A model generated the notes under the pieces. That model ran no database searches and was not told the DNA's origin. It saw nothing but the letters and a program-made list of their open reading frames with translations. A stretch of DNA of 64,000 nt from Cryptomeria japonica (lineage: Eukaryota; Streptophyta; Pinopsida; Cupressales; Cupressaceae), in contig NC_081415.1 of assembly GCF_030272615.1 (NCBI RefSeq), positions 193,734,695-193,798,694 on the forward strand, given 5' to 3'. Every line of letters begins with the position of its first letter. The first letter of the stretch is position 1. The translations under genes and the position numbers were made by a program. This document shows positions 24,684 through 36,640 of the stretch, piece by piece.

Positions 24684-25806
24684 TGTTGGCTTGATGATGA
24701 TTCTAATGTACTCATCATTTGTTGTCATTGATAAAACACTCTCACACACACATATGACTATATTGACTACCAGTGTAACTTCAATTGTTCTTTGTCAACC
24801 AGTATGTTAGAGGTTATACTAAGAGGTTTATCTCTAACCGATACTTTGTGTCAACCGGTATGTGCATAAGATACAGTCTATGATTATACTAAGCCGACAT
24901 CAAGATGAAGATCAAGATGGAGATCAAACGAAGATTTAAGGACAATGGTTCATATGTTTTATTCAAACTGGTATTTGATTGTTCCAACCGGTATTTGGTA
25001 ATTTTGTGATGAGTTACCAAATTTCGTGATGAGTAACTTGCACTGACTACTTGGTGGCAATTTTTGTGATGAGTTATGATCAATTATCCAGATACACTGC
25101 ACCTAGGAAATTGTGTTATTATTTCTTAAGGCCAACATGAAATCATAAGGTCTATATATTGACACTGCAATGAATTATTTGAGAGAGTGAAAAGTGTTAT
25201 GTTATGTTCGAAGGTAAAATGAGTTAAGTTGCAAAGTATGCAGAAGAGTGGTATTGAATATATTTAGAAGGATATTATTAAGCAAGTATTGTGCTACTTA
25301 GAACAGATCAAACCATTCTTGTTGTTTTCTAACCATTATAGTAGAATCAAATCCCCTAATCGGGTAAGCTCTAACAAGCTTCAATGTATAAGTCCTTTAA
25401 CAGGTTGATCCATTAGTTTGGATTCAGAAATCCTCCACTGAGGTTACTCCTGACAGGGTACTACCTTTAATAGGGTATAATAGTCTAATCAAGCTTTGGG
25501 ATCTCTAACAAGATTCTCTCATAATAGAGCACTTTGTAGACCTTAGCTGGTCAGTTATCTATTACTTCAGATAGTTAACTTGTGAGTTCCATCTCACCAT
25601 GGATTTTACCTATTTGGGTTTTCCACGTACAAAAACTTGTGCTATGGTGGATGCTTTACTTTTTGTGGATGCTATTATATCATTTTGGATTGTATGCATT
25701 GTGTTTAAAATATTTGTTAAGTTCATCTACCGGTTAGTGTTTGACATAGTTTTATTTTTGGTGTCACTGATTCACCCCTCCCTCTTAGTGCTTTTCAAGT
25801 CCATCA
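24684..25806 (+). repeat. 3' LTR of element A
   Basis: Collinear with the 5' LTR, beginning TGTTGGCTTGATGATGATTC and ending CTTTTCAAGTCCATCA, with hairpin CACTGA / TTAGTG at 25765-25790. It is followed directly by the second copy of the target duplication, GAAAC. Confidence 0.93.
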
Positions 25807-25811
25807 GAAAC

Positions 25812-26276
25812 TATGCTCAATCACATCAAAATGGATCACCATAAATCTAACACACACTGAAAATAAATCACCAAATCGATCTTATATATCCAGTCTTAAC
25901 ACAAAAGCAATCTCCTTCAAGTCATCTTTAAGAAGTGTAACGTGTAGCTCCAAGTCATCTTCAATCTTGAACAAAACATAGCACCAAACCAAAATATTAC
26001 AATCACATGCTTCCTAAGGGTCTTCCCAATTATTGAGATCACTAAAACAATCACCAAAAACATCACAATCATCGAAAATCATTTCGGATCAAAGCATTAC
26101 TGAAGTACCCTATTTTAGTGGTTAACTACCTACCAGTTACCTCTAGCTTCCATATAAGATGAGTCACGACTGCCAGATCAAATCACCAAGAAGAGTTGCC
26201 ATCAATGACAAACCTAGACAAGTATGCAACTACCAAAAGTCATCTAAAATCACCGGATGAGTGTCAATTGCCAGCA
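25812..26276 (-). repeat. 3' LTR of element C, second part
   Basis: Continues the split LTR (matches about 38421-38885) and ends GTCAATTGCCAGCA. With 17874-18393 it sums to 985 bp, the same length as the other LTR of C. Confidence 0.9.
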
Positions 26277-26467
26277 ATCTCCCCCTTTGGCATTGATGAC
26301 AACACTTGTGAAAAATGGCTAAGTGTTGAAAACTATATACTGGATGAAAGAATAAAAGAATTATAAGGCTCCCCCTTACATCAACAATCCAAAAATCTGC
26401 ATCACTGAACTATACACTCTATACATAATTAGTCTGTACATTTTTCACCTCATCTCTCCCCCTTTGA
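26277..26467 (-). other. Three purine tracts before the 3' LTR of element C
   Basis: On the minus strand: CAAAGGGGGAGAT at 26289-26277 abutting the LTR, then further upstream TAAGGGGGAGCC (26368-26380) and GTCAAAGGGGGAGAG (26454-26467). The order and spacing match elements A and B. Confidence 0.72.
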
Positions 26468-26522
26468 CAACAATGCCAAAGATGGGGTGCTGCCCAAAAT
26501 TGGTATACAGATGACATATATT

Positions 26523-27384
26523 TTACAAATACTTGAAGAGCTCAGCATAAGTACTCTTCAAAAATCCTAGGAGAGTATCCCACCCACTCTTCAAGTTATC
26601 CAAAATTGTGATAAATACAGTAGCATGAATTTTTAATTCTCTCAAATTTGATGGTAGAGGTTGAGCCATTTCCTTCATATAGTCTACCTTATTACTTAGC
26701 ATGGTATCTAACCAGATGACAATCAAGTTCTGGAATTCACCCACTTTCCTCAAAACTTTTTCCTTATCTGCCTGAAGGCTTGAGATCTGATCATTTAAGG
26801 CTATAATCTATCCTTCAATACTTCTGGTTAATGTTACATTAGGGTTAAAAGATTGAGAAATGCTAGCAAGCTTGCCCTCGCTGACTCCTATTTGTTTATC
26901 AATACCAATAGTGAACTTAGGAAAAATAAGGCAAGATTTATACAATTTACCAGCTTCTGACAATGTGTCAGAAATAGTCTGTAATCTTTTATTCAATGTT
27001 ACCCTCTCATCTTCAATCATTTTTCATGAATGTTTGTTTTCTAACTTCCTTAAACTTGTCCAAAACTTTTTGAGTAGTCGTCTTCTCCAAAGAATCAAAA
27101 TTGGTATTTACACTATTAATCAATTGTAATAATTTACCAGAGGGGTTGTTATTTGAATCTAATTGTACATTGGAAGCCACCTTCTGCAAAACATCTATAG
27201 ACATTAAAATTAGCTTTTTGTCTTCATTTTCTGATTTCACCAGATCTTGACTGGCTTGAGCTTGTACTGCAGCAGCAAGCATATGCTTCTCAGCATGAGA
27301 CATCTTCCCAAGATCAACTGAACCATCAAGATTTATCAGAATCTGAGATGGGATCCCTATAACCAGAGGAGTGGCAATTATCGG
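26523..27384 (-). pseudogene. ORF2 of element C, C-terminal part
   Basis: Minus-strand fragments at 27013-27384, 26808-27020 and 26523-26753 encode a helical, Lys/Leu/Glu-rich region, which ends in the frame stopping at 26523. It continues the ORF2 whose N-terminal part lies at 34003-36235. Element B separates the two. Frameshifts break it. No motif beyond coiled-coil character is recognised. Confidence 0.65.
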
Positions 27385-27463
27385 TGTTGGCAAATGCACA
27401 CTCCAATGAGATATTGTAGGCAATTGAAGGTTTTGTCATTGATGGCAACCTTACAATCCTATT

Positions 27464-27549
27464 ACACCGACAAGGCAATCCACCAGCACCAGCAGAGTCA
27501 GATTCTACACCGACAAGGCAATCCACCAGCACCAGCAGAGTCAGATTCT
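27464..27549 (+). repeat. 43-bp tandem duplication in the 5' LTR of B
   Basis: ACACCGACAAGGCAATCCAC followed by CAGCACCAGCAGAGTCAGATTCT occurs at 27464-27506 and, identically, at 27507-27549. The 3' LTR has a single copy, so the duplication arose after insertion. Confidence 0.9.
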
Positions 27550-28198
27550 ACACCGGCACATAGACCACTGACACCGGCAGTGAAAGGAAGCATACCGGCA
27601 CAGAAGCCGACATGAATTTTGTTTGTAATTTATTTTGTTTATTATTGTAAAATCATTGTAAGCTAACTTGGCAAATTGTAAAATGACTCATATATATAAG
27701 AGATCATTGTAGAACAATTATGTATGCATGGAGGAATGATATTAGGTGAAATAAGGTAGACCTATTATGTGAATTATAGGTTAAGGGTTTATGTATGAAG
27801 CAGAGCTATAAACTGGTACTAGATCTGGCATAGTAGATGCTATTTTGAAGCAGTACAAGACATTGGATTTATATAATCCATTTTGTAAGTTAGTGAGACT
27901 TCCCATTTTGTAATTGAGCAGTGAGCTCTAGGAACTTGGCCTTCCTGCATGTGCAGGCCCCTCTTGTAGCAATAATATTCTCTTATTGGCCAGTAAGTGA
28001 ATATTGTGGGTCACAAATCCCACCAAGGTTTTTCCCACACCGGGTTTCATCGTTAAACTACTGTGTTATGGTGTGTTTTTCATGTGGTTGCTTTTATCTC
28101 TGTTTATTACATTACTTTCTGTTTATCAATATACAATATTAATATGCTCTACATGTTATTAGTCAAGAAAATCTATTAACTGGTCAGATACTGAGTCA

Positions 28199-28220
28199 CC
28201 CCCCCCCCCCCCCCCCCCCC
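28199..28220 (+). repeat. C22 homopolymer in the 5' LTR hairpin loop of B
   Basis: Twenty-two consecutive C sit in the loop of the LTR-end hairpin. The matching position of the 3' LTR has seven. The length may be inflated or uncertain because of slippage or sequencing. Confidence 0.85.
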
Positions 28221-28247
28221 TCTCAGTATTTGTGGGAATCCTAACAA

Positions 28248-28259
28248 TTGGTATCAGAG
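28248..28259 (+). other. Primer binding site of element B (initiator Met tRNA)
   Basis: TGGTATCAGAGC starts two bases after the LTR end and is complementary to the 3' end of initiator Met tRNA, as in A and C. Confidence 0.9.
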
Positions 28260-28317
28260 CTTGGTCCTCTATTTTCAGAAGCCTAATAGCTTGAGGAAGA
28301 TCTTGACACCGGTAGAG

Positions 28318-29334
28318 ATGGAAAACTTGTTGAAGAAATTAGAAGTAGCTCTCTTAGACTATGATGCAGAAAAATTGAAAAATATCAAACTTGAAGATGA
28401 TCTAAAAGCTGCACAAGATATTATTCAAACACTTCAAGAAAATCTCACCATTTCAAGAAACAAGAGAAGAGAACTTTGTGAAAAGATGCAAAATGAGAAT
28501 GATGAAAAGGAAACTCTTAGTGATTTGATGAATAAGTTGAAACAAGAAAACATGAAAACAAAGAATGAGATGCAAGATATGACTATGAGATTTTATAAAG
28601 AAATTCAAGATAGAAAGAAGAATGAAGAAGACTTGACTAGAAGATTGAATGATGTTGCAAATGAGAACACAAGACTAAGTTATGAAAATGATATGTTGAA
28701 GACAAATCTAATGCATGCACAAAATGACTCAAATGAACTCATGAGACAAAAAGGTATCTTGGAAGGAGAACTGGCTGCTGCAAATCAACATAAAGAAAAA
28801 TTCAAGAAAAGCTCAGAAGAACTTGGTGACTTGTTGAAGAATCAAAAACCTAATGGTGACACTAATGGTCTTGGCTTTGAAATTGGTGAAAGCTCCAGTA
28901 CTGCAAACACACAGGATCATGGCAAACCAGTAAGACAACCTACTCCTTATAAATTTAATGGCAAATGCTTTAACTGTAACAAGTATGGTCATAGAGCAAA
29001 TCAATGTAGATCTAGAAATTATCAAAATACCAATACACCCATTGGTCAATATTCAAAATGCAACAAAGTTGGTCATAATTCTGAAAAGTGTAGAATGAAT
29101 GTGAGATGTTATGTTTGTGGAAGATTTGGACACTTATCTAATCAATGCAGAACACAAACCGACATAGGTTATGGGAAATCTATTCAGAAAAATAATGTGA
29201 CTTGTTATTCCTGTAACAAGATTGGACATATTGCAAAATTTTGTAGAAGCAAGTCCTCATCGGTAAACAACAATGGTGCTAGTTTGAAAGGTAAAGAAAA
29301 GGTTGAAGAAGTAAAGCAGGAATTCTCAAAATAA
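28318..29334 (+). CDS. Gag-like protein of element B
   Basis: Uninterrupted 338-residue ORF. The start at 28318 (MENLLKKLE) is chosen because the same frame upstream runs into the primer site. Residues 1-180 are an almost continuous coiled coil (many Glu/Lys/Leu/Asn heptads). The C-terminal half has zinc knuckles CFNCNKYGHRANQC, CYVCGRFGHLSNQC and CYSCNKIGHIAKFC, and a degenerate one lacking its first Cys (YSKCNKVGHNSEKC). Role by family: assembly and RNA packaging of a retrotransposon particle. Beyond the TAA at 29332, the same frame continues with a Trp-Ile-Arg-Lys-Ser phrase and a Pro/Glu tail to about 29454. This parallels the tails of A and C, so the ancestral protein was probably longer. 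No protease or pol follows. Confidence 0.82.
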   Translation: MENLLKKLEVALLDYDAEKLKNIKLEDDLKAAQDIIQTLQENLTISRNKRRELCEKMQNENDEKETLSDLMNKLKQENMKTKNEMQDMTMRFYKEIQDRKKNEEDLTRRLNDVANENTRLSYENDMLKTNLMHAQNDSNELMRQKGILEGELAAANQHKEKFKKSSEELGDLLKNQKPNGDTNGLGFEIGESSSTANTQDHGKPVRQPTPYKFNGKCFNCNKYGHRANQCRSRNYQNTNTPIGQYSKCNKVGHNSEKCRMNVRCYVCGRFGHLSNQCRTQTDIGYGKSIQKNNVTCYSCNKIGHIAKFCRSKSSSVNNNGASLKGKEKVEEVKQEFSK

Positions 29335-29759
29335 TGGATCAGGAAATCAGAACTAAATGTTGATAGGAATACTCCTCCACCGGTAGAATAGAGTAACACT
29401 CCACTAGTAGAAGAAAGTAACACTCCACCAGTAGGAGAGTCTTCATCTAACTGAAGAAAATTTCTTTGAGGGTTTGGCAAATCAAATGTGAAACATGCTA
29501 TTATTCCCTCGGTTGATGGTGAGAAGTTGAAATTACTTCTATATTGGCAGATAAGTTAAGTCATTACTTAATTGGCAAGCATTAAATGTGGTGGTTGGCA
29601 AAATTAACATTATAAATCAGTGTTTTTGGCTCCATTCTACTTCACCAAGCATTCAAACATTCAAAGAGCACAAAAATTCTGAGCAAAAACATTTCGAGCA
29701 AAGTAGAAAAGCAATTCAGCAATCAATCATTCCTAAGACAGAGAAAGGTATTTATAATC

Positions 29760-32700
29760 ATGGCATCTTCTTCTGTACCTGAATTCATAGCAAACCCTAC
29801 TATAGGATAAGTAATCAAACACCCTAGGCCCGTATTTCAGTTAGTTCCTAAAATAGCTAAGAAGGATGATAATGTTGGTGCATTTTCTCAAATCCTCAAA
29901 GGAGTAGTTTTTGCAGAAGACCCTAGAATGTACATTCATTGCCACATGGAAGAATTAGGAGATGAGGAAATTAAGAACATGTATAAGATTGTAATTTGTG
30001 ATGATTCTGGTAATGTGAAACCTAAACACAAAATAGCCGAAACCCTAGGATTCACTAAAATCCTCAGTATTCCAGAATTCCCTAAGGATGTTATAAAGAT
30101 AGTTTTAAGCAGGGTTCATGGTGAATTTTTTTGGTTAGACTCAGTTCACAAAATAACTAAAGAGGCAGTAAAGGCTATGACAGGGTTACCCTCCACCGGT
30201 AACAGACTTGATAAGACAAAGAAGGTCTCAAATGACCTAGTGACCAACCTGATAGGAGCAACATCTGGCAAGAGATCTTTAAGAGTGAAAGATGTAACCG
30301 ACATCAATGTCAGATTCATTAGCATGATTTTAGGGTATAAAACAACACATGCAAATAGGTTAAATTCAGTTTCTAGTTTATGCATAAAGAGTGCTTATGA
30401 CATGATCAATGATAATACAAAAATTGATGTGTGTGAATGGCTGAAGGATGAAATAATTGACAATCTTGGAAAGATCAAGAAGGAAAAAAAGGGGACATTT
30501 AGATTTGGTAACCTACTTGTCTTTTTAATGTTGCACATAACAAAACAAGTGCCTGGTATTGGCAACAAAAAATTAGGTTTCGACATACCGGTAGGCAAAC
30601 AACTATCTGATTTACTAAACAACATGGGTGAAAATAGAGAAAAGAATATTAATGAATACTTTCAAGCATTGAAGGCCTGGATGAACACTAGAGTTAGATT
30701 ATCACAAACAATTGTAGATAAGTAAAAGGATGAAATATGCTTTGTTATTAAGAAAGATGAGATTTGGATGGAAGCAGTTATCCCAAGAACCATTTGGGTT
30801 ACTAAAATGGGTTATGAAACCGATGACAACATAATTGAAACATATGCAAAAGCCCTTTTGGAAACACCTAAGGAACCAAAAGAAGAGGTATTTGGCAGTG
30901 CTGAGACTATTGAGAATCAAATTCAATCAAAGAAAAGAGTAAAGAAGGTAGAAGCAACAGTGAGAAGGGGATCAAGGCAGGCTAAGGCTATCAAAGAAGA
31001 TGTACTTAAACAAACCGGTATCACTGAAGATGAGATACAAGCACAACAACCAGAAACTCACCTTTCACCGGTAGCAACTTCTTTAGAAAGTGACATGCTA
31101 GCTGCATTTAAAAGAGTTGTGAGGAAAAGAGAACCTTCACCGATATCCACACCTTCGCCTAGAAGAACCATACAAAAACAACAGGCAGTAAGGCCCCTGG
31201 CTAAGAAGACAACTCCAAAGAAGAAAAAGTTAACACCAAAGAAAAAGACTCAACAAAACATTGCTCCAATTGACAAACTACTAGATGAAATAACAGAGGA
31301 TGGACAACTGAAAAACATCAACAAATTATATGATACATTATCAGTTGATGATAAGGAGAAAGTTGAAAATAGTGTAATTCTGCACTTGGATATCTATAAG
31401 AAATTTTTGATGCAAGTTGTAGATGAATTACCAACATAACTATTTAAAAGACTTGAAGCTAGAAGGCAAGTTGTTGTAGAGCTTGACAAGAAAATAAAAA
31501 TTGAGAAACTACTTGTTGTTTATCCTGTTAACTCACCAAAGGAGATGGATGATATGATCTCAGAGGCTAACCGAACAGTATTCTTGACTGCACATTGGCA
31601 TGTAGCACTTGTGGTTGGTAGAGTAAATGAGGTTACAGAGGAAACTGCTAATACATGGGACATATTCCTTGTTGAGAAAGAAAAGCAAGAAGAGTATAGA
31701 AACCCTAAACCTATCAAAGTATATCAGAAAGATAAGGATAAGGGTAAAGGCAAGGTCGGTGGACCTCCAAGCATAAAAATAAAAGATAACTTATCCCCAC
31801 TGCCTCTGAATACTCCACTGGTAGTTACAACTAAAAGTCAACCGACTAATGAGAGTATGGAGATACCACAAGAGGACACAAATCCAAACTCTGAGGTGTT
31901 ATACATAGTTGACATTGATACTCAGAAAGTTAACATTGTGGTAGGTAAGGACACAACTGGTAAGACAGATATGGCTAGTGAGCCACCGATAATAGATAAA
32001 ACAGAAGGTAAACCGACACATGGTAACATAGAACAACACGCAGAGAAAAAGGCTCCATCACAACAACAAGTTCACACAGAGTCAGTACCACCGACATCAA
32101 CTAAGCAAGACAAACCTTTGCTTAAAGAAATGGAAACACAAACTGACCTACCAAAGGTCACCACAAGCAAGGATATTGCTCCCATCGGCGGTATACAGAG
32201 TGTTGGCACTTCAACTACAGGATTCAAATCAACTAATGTAACAAAAGTTCTTTTGGACTCCTTAAAGAAAATAACATATTGTAGCTCACAAGCATACAAG
32301 GCTATAGATGATACAATTCCAATTCTGAAGATGATAGCTCCAAAATGTAATGTAGAAAATAAAGATTCTTTGAGTCAACTTGACACTTTGTCTAAGTATA
32401 TTATTGAAAACACTGTGACAGTTGAAGAAATAAAAGAGGAAGCATTCAAGGAGAGATTAGAGAAGGAAAAACACAAATTCTTTGAGGAAGAAATAAAGAA
32501 GTGTACAAGGCAGTTTGACACACTTCTAGCGGAATTATGTAGCACATTAAAGGAATTCAAAACTTTGTACAGAGATACTTGTAAGACTAACTTTTTGACA
32601 GTTGATATAGACAAGAAGATCAACAAGATACAGGAGGAAATAAATCAACTAGCTGACAATTTCATTAACTCATCTGATTCATTATCAGTTTTTGAGTAGA

Positions 32701-32975
32701 AGATAACAGGTTTTGAGGAAGAACTATTAAAGCTAGAAAGAGAAAAGGAAAGAATAAAAGGTAAGGCTAAGGATCTTAAATGGAGACTAAGTCCACAACT
32801 AGACTACCTCGCCACCTTACGGAAAGAAATATTTAATGCCCTGGTTCAAGGACATAAAACACCAGCAAAGCAAATGCAACACCTCACCAGTATAGTTTAG
32901 AGGATAGAGGCCGCAATAAAAGATAGTAAAAAGTTCATTGAGAGCTTGAATCTGGTTTTGGCAGATCTTTTTTAG
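29760..32975 (+). pseudogene. ORF2 of element B, unknown function, single frame with five stops
   Basis: ATG at 29760 (MASSSVPEF) opens one frame of about 1,070 codons, interrupted only by stops at 29808, 30723, 31437, 32697 and about 32898. There is no frameshift. Conserved blocks shared with A and C are IVLSRVHGEFFWLDSVHKIT, KKVSNDLV, the block around ILGYKTTHANRLNSVSSL, and LHITKQVPGIG. The middle is Lys/Pro/Thr-rich (about 31080-31260 and 31700-32200), possibly disordered. The last ~250 residues are Glu/Lys-rich with coiled-coil character. No catalytic motif, signal peptide or clear membrane segment is visible. The block layout (V-x-G...LD...HKIT..A...TGLP) is reminiscent of plant transposon-associated domains of unknown function, but I cannot confirm that. 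Confidence 0.72.
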
Positions 32976-33052
32976 ATTGTAACCAACCGGTTACAAGGTT
33001 GAAACAGGAAACTACACTCTATTGACACTTTGACAACCTTTTTCATTGATGC

Positions 33053-33208
33053 CAAAGGGGGAGTAGTGGTATGAGAAAAATCCAATAACTTAGGGATCAT
33101 CTGCTCAGGGGGAGAACACATTTTTGGTAACAATTTTTGGACTTCAATTTTTGGATACACTTCTGAATTTTTCTCATGAGTGTTGCCATCAATGGCAAAG
33201 GGGGAGAT
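33053..33208 (+). other. Three purine tracts before the 3' LTR of element B
   Basis: CCAAAGGGGGAGTAG (33052-33066), TCAGGGGGAGAAC (33105-33117) and CAAAGGGGGAGAT (33196-33208) precede the 3' LTR. The last abuts it and is the likely functional polypurine tract. Confidence 0.75.
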
Positions 33209-33997
33209 TGTTGGCAAATGCACACTCCAACGAGACATTGTAGGTGATTGAAGGTTTTGTCATTGATGGAAACCTTACAATCCTATTACAATGGAAAGGC
33301 AATCCAACACCAACAAAGTTAGATTCTACACCAGCACACAGACCACCAACATCGATAGTGAAAGGAAGCATACCGACAGGAATTCTGTTTGTAATTTATT
33401 TTGTTTATTATTGTAAAATTATTGAAAGCCAATTTGGCAAATTGTAAAATGACTCATATATATAAGAGATCATTGTAGAACAATTAGGTATGCATGGAGG
33501 AATGTAATTAGGCAAAATAAGGCAGACCTATTATGCGAATTATAGGTTAAGAGTTTATGTATGAAGCAAAGCTATAAACCAGTACTAGATCTGGCATAGT
33601 AGATGCTATTTTGAAGTAGTACAAGACATTGGATTTATATAATCCATTTTGTAAGTCAGTGAGACTTCCCATTTTGTAATTGAGCAGTGAGCTCTAGGCA
33701 CTTGGCCTTCCTGCATGTGCAGGCCCCTCTTGTAGCAATAATATTCTCTTATTAGCCAGTAAGTGAATATTGTGGGTCACAAATCCCACTGAGGTTTTTC
33801 CCACACTGGGTTTCCTCGTTAAACTACTATGTTATGGTGTGTTTTTCATGTGGTTGCTTTTATCTCTGTTTATTGCATTACTTTCTGTTTACCGGTATAC
33901 GGTATTAATATGCTCTACATGTTTTAAGTCAAAAAAATCTATTAACTGGTCAGATACTGATTCACCCCCCCTCTCAATATCTGTGTGAATCCTAACA
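33209..33997 (+). repeat. 3' LTR of element B
   Basis: Collinear with the 5' LTR, begins TGTTGGCAAATGCACACTCC and ends GTGTGAATCCTAACA. The hairpin CAGATACTGA / TCAATATCTG (33951-33983) has one mismatch and a C7 loop. GTCGG follows as the target-site copy. Confidence 0.93.
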
Positions 33998-34002
33998 GTC
34001 GG

Positions 34003-36235
34003 ATCAAATATGCCTTTACCTTTGTCCACCTTAGTTACCTCAGCTTCTCTTGACACAACATTCTTCTTCTCTCCCTTGTCCCCAATATCAGTTTGTTGAA
34101 TCACAAGGACTGCAGATCTATCTATCATCGAAGGATTGTCACCAGTATCAACATCAATTATGGTATTACCTTGGTCTTTTGGTTGATCTTCAGACCGAGT
34201 CTCAACCTTCTGACTTCCAGAATCACCTTTCTTATCTTTTGGCTGAGATGATCTAAATGTATCTATTAAACTGTATAAGTCCCTTGGAATGGACTTTTCT
34301 AATTCGATTAATGTCTTACTAAAGTTATGTAAGTATAATACTATTGCTTCCTCAACTTTCCTTTGGTCACCATCATCAAAATGCTCTAAATTTAAGTATA
34401 ATACTACTAAAGTTATGTAAGTATAATACTATTGCTTCCTCAACTTTCCTTTGGTCACCATCATCAAAATGCTCAAAATTTGCTTCAAGATTCTTCAAAT
34501 TACCATCCACTAATATTTCATCTATCAACTGTTCTACTGATAGTAGAGGAATGATTGTGTACTTACCTTGTATACTGCTAGACTCAAGGTCTTTGTTGAG
34601 TTGACTTTTGACCTATCTACCCCTTTGGGATCTTCCGATAGGAGTAGGATCTAACTTGGTTTTTTTGCTTTGTTGTGCTCCGCCGGATTGAGGCTTTCTC
34701 ACCACTCTAACCAATTCTCTCTTTTTCTTAGCTCTTCTTGCCTCTTCCTCATATTTAATTTCTTAGGCCACCGGAGATACTACAACATAGGTTCTTTTGG
34801 GTTTTTCTTTCTGCTTCAACACACCTTTTCTGGATGGGCTTGGTTTTGCAGGCTGTGCCATTGGAGTAGGAGCAGACTTAGTTGCCTTAGGTTTTTCCTT
34901 GGAGGGAACCAAATCAACCTTGGGTTTCTTGGTTTCCTCTTTTTCCTCCTTTTGAGCATATTTTTCCCTTGCTTTCTTCACCTCCTCCTTGGTGAAACCC
35001 ATTTGAGCAGCTACTTCTTCTACCATCTTAGTGACTTTTCTCTTCTGGCCAGGAGCAGTGAATTGCATATTTAAACTAAGGTCCTTTTCCTTAAATGTGC
35101 CAAATGTCCTTTCCTTGGGATCCACCGGTTGACTCAGAAGGTGTTGTGAATATGTCTCAAGTGTACCAGAGTCAACTTCATACCCCATGGGCATGATCTA
35201 GACTATTCGGGGCTTCACCGCTTGCATCAGACACTGATCTTTATCAACCATGAAGCAAATGGTTTGCTCATATTTATCAAATACCTCCTTCAGAATCCTC
35301 TCCCTATTTTTCATTGCTTCTTGGAAGGTTTTAAAATATCCCCAGATGGCATATATCCTCATGGTTGCATCACCGAATCCCCATAGACCTTCCTTGATCT
35401 GCATGACCATCGGTCTATCATAGGCCCATTGGACCTTACTACTGATACCAGGTATCTCATTCAGGAAGTATAGTGCCAACCAAATAAGGAGTGTGCCATA
35501 TTTAAAAGTATGCTTTTTATACTGCTTAATTTTCTTCAGATTGCTCAATAATTCATTCAAAAGTGCATTGCATAGATCATACCTCTTATCTTCCTTGAGC
35601 ATTTGGTACACATAGTAGATAGCAGTACTAGAGACAGAGTTGTATCGACTGGATTGGTAAACCTTGTATCCGACTACCATTGAAGAAAACTTCACATCAT
35701 TCTCCAAAATGTCATTCATAGTAATGGCTCTACTGTCAAATTTGGATCCAGTGGTAGCTATGATGGTGTCATTTGATACCTTTCTTAAACTGGGCACATC
35801 ATCGGTTTCAACTAAACTAGTTATAGCATGGATTGCTCGTTTGGTGATTTTGTGAGGCCTATCAAGCCATATAAACTCATCATGCATGTGACAAAGGATG
35901 TAGCGGATCCATTCTGCCTCATCAAACAACAAAAAATGCAAGAACTGTGAGAAACCCTTATCCTGCAAAACCTTATATTTGGGTTTGAGATTTCTGAATC
36001 CGTCAGCCAAATGCTTGTTGTACAGGTCCAACATGTCTGCATTCCTAAGCTCTTCAAGGTCATAGTAAATGTAGGCCCTAATATCTTCATTGTGTGGCAT
36101 TTTGTAGGGCACATATGAGAATGCACCTTCCGAATCATCCTTGACTGATTTAAATGGATGTTTCTTAAAAACTAGATGAGCCCTATCCTTAATTTCAACC
36201 ACCAGAGGAGTTGCAATACCAGAAACCGAAGCCAT
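34003..36235 (-). pseudogene. ORF2 of element C, N-terminal and middle part
   Basis: Starts MASVSG at 36235 (a Met seven codons further upstream is in frame but not conserved). The first 345 residues are open down to a TAG at 35198-35200, where B has a Trp codon, and the same frame then continues to 34763. Conserved blocks: about residues 112-140 (YILCHMHDEFIWLDRPHKIT), 150-158 (LRKVSNDTI), 183-200 (the block around VGYKVYQSSRYNSV) and 251-264 (IWLALYFLNEIPGI). After that it becomes Lys/Glu/Pro-rich. Element B interrupts it at 33997/34003. The rest lies at 26523-27384. Function unknown. Confidence 0.72.
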
Positions 36236-36640
36236 TTCGAATCCTAGGGTTTGCAAAAAAATGAAAATCTGAACTGATATATACCTTACTTCACAATCAG
36301 GTTCTAAAATTCATTTAGAAATTACTGAAATTGTTGTTGAGATCACCAAGTTGCTTTGCTCTCTTCTCTTCTCTTACTCGCTTGATCGCATTGTGACAAA
36401 TGAAGTCTTGAGATGCACTTTTATCCTTCAAAAACCTAATTTTTCATTGTAATAAATACAACAACCCATTGTCATGATCTTCATGAAATTTCATACTGGA
36501 GCACAAGATCCTCCAAAAACTTCTAGATATCATCTGCACATTTGATTCAATCCTTCTGCAATCTTCCAAAATCGATTGCAGACCGCCAAAGAGGGGGTTC
36601 TTAGAATCTGCATGAAAATCTCCCCCTAAGATATAAAGCC

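Larger units (their letters stand above)
18394..25806 (+). mobile_element. Element A: non-autonomous gag+ORF2 LTR element
   Basis: A complete 7.4-kb element with target duplication GAAAC (18389-18393 and 25807-25811). Its LTRs are 18394-19520 and 24684-25806. Internal order: primer site for initiator Met tRNA, gag-like ORF with coiled coil and zinc knuckles, ORF2, three purine tracts. There is no pol domain. The LTRs differ by many substitutions and small indels, so the insertion is not recent. It is nested in the 3' LTR of element C. Confidence 0.92.
27385..28245 (+). repeat. 5' LTR of element B
   Basis: Begins TGTTGGCAAATGCACACTCC and ends GGAATCCTAACA. It is 72 bp longer than the 3' LTR, mainly because of a 43-bp tandem duplication (27464-27549) and an expanded C-run. 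Hairpin CAGATACTGA / TCAGTATTTG lies at 28185-28232. Confidence 0.93.
27385..33997 (+). mobile_element. Element B: non-autonomous gag+ORF2 LTR element
   Basis: A complete 6.6-kb element. LTRs are 27385-28245 and 33209-33997. The flanks are ATCGG (27380-27384) and GTCGG (33998-34002), a target duplication with one change. The internal order is the same as in A and C: initiator-Met primer site, gag, ORF2, three purine tracts. No pol domain is present. It is the best preserved of the three: gag is essentially open, and ORF2 stays in one frame over more than 3 kb, with only stop codons as damage. It is inserted in ORF2 of element C. Confidence 0.92.
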
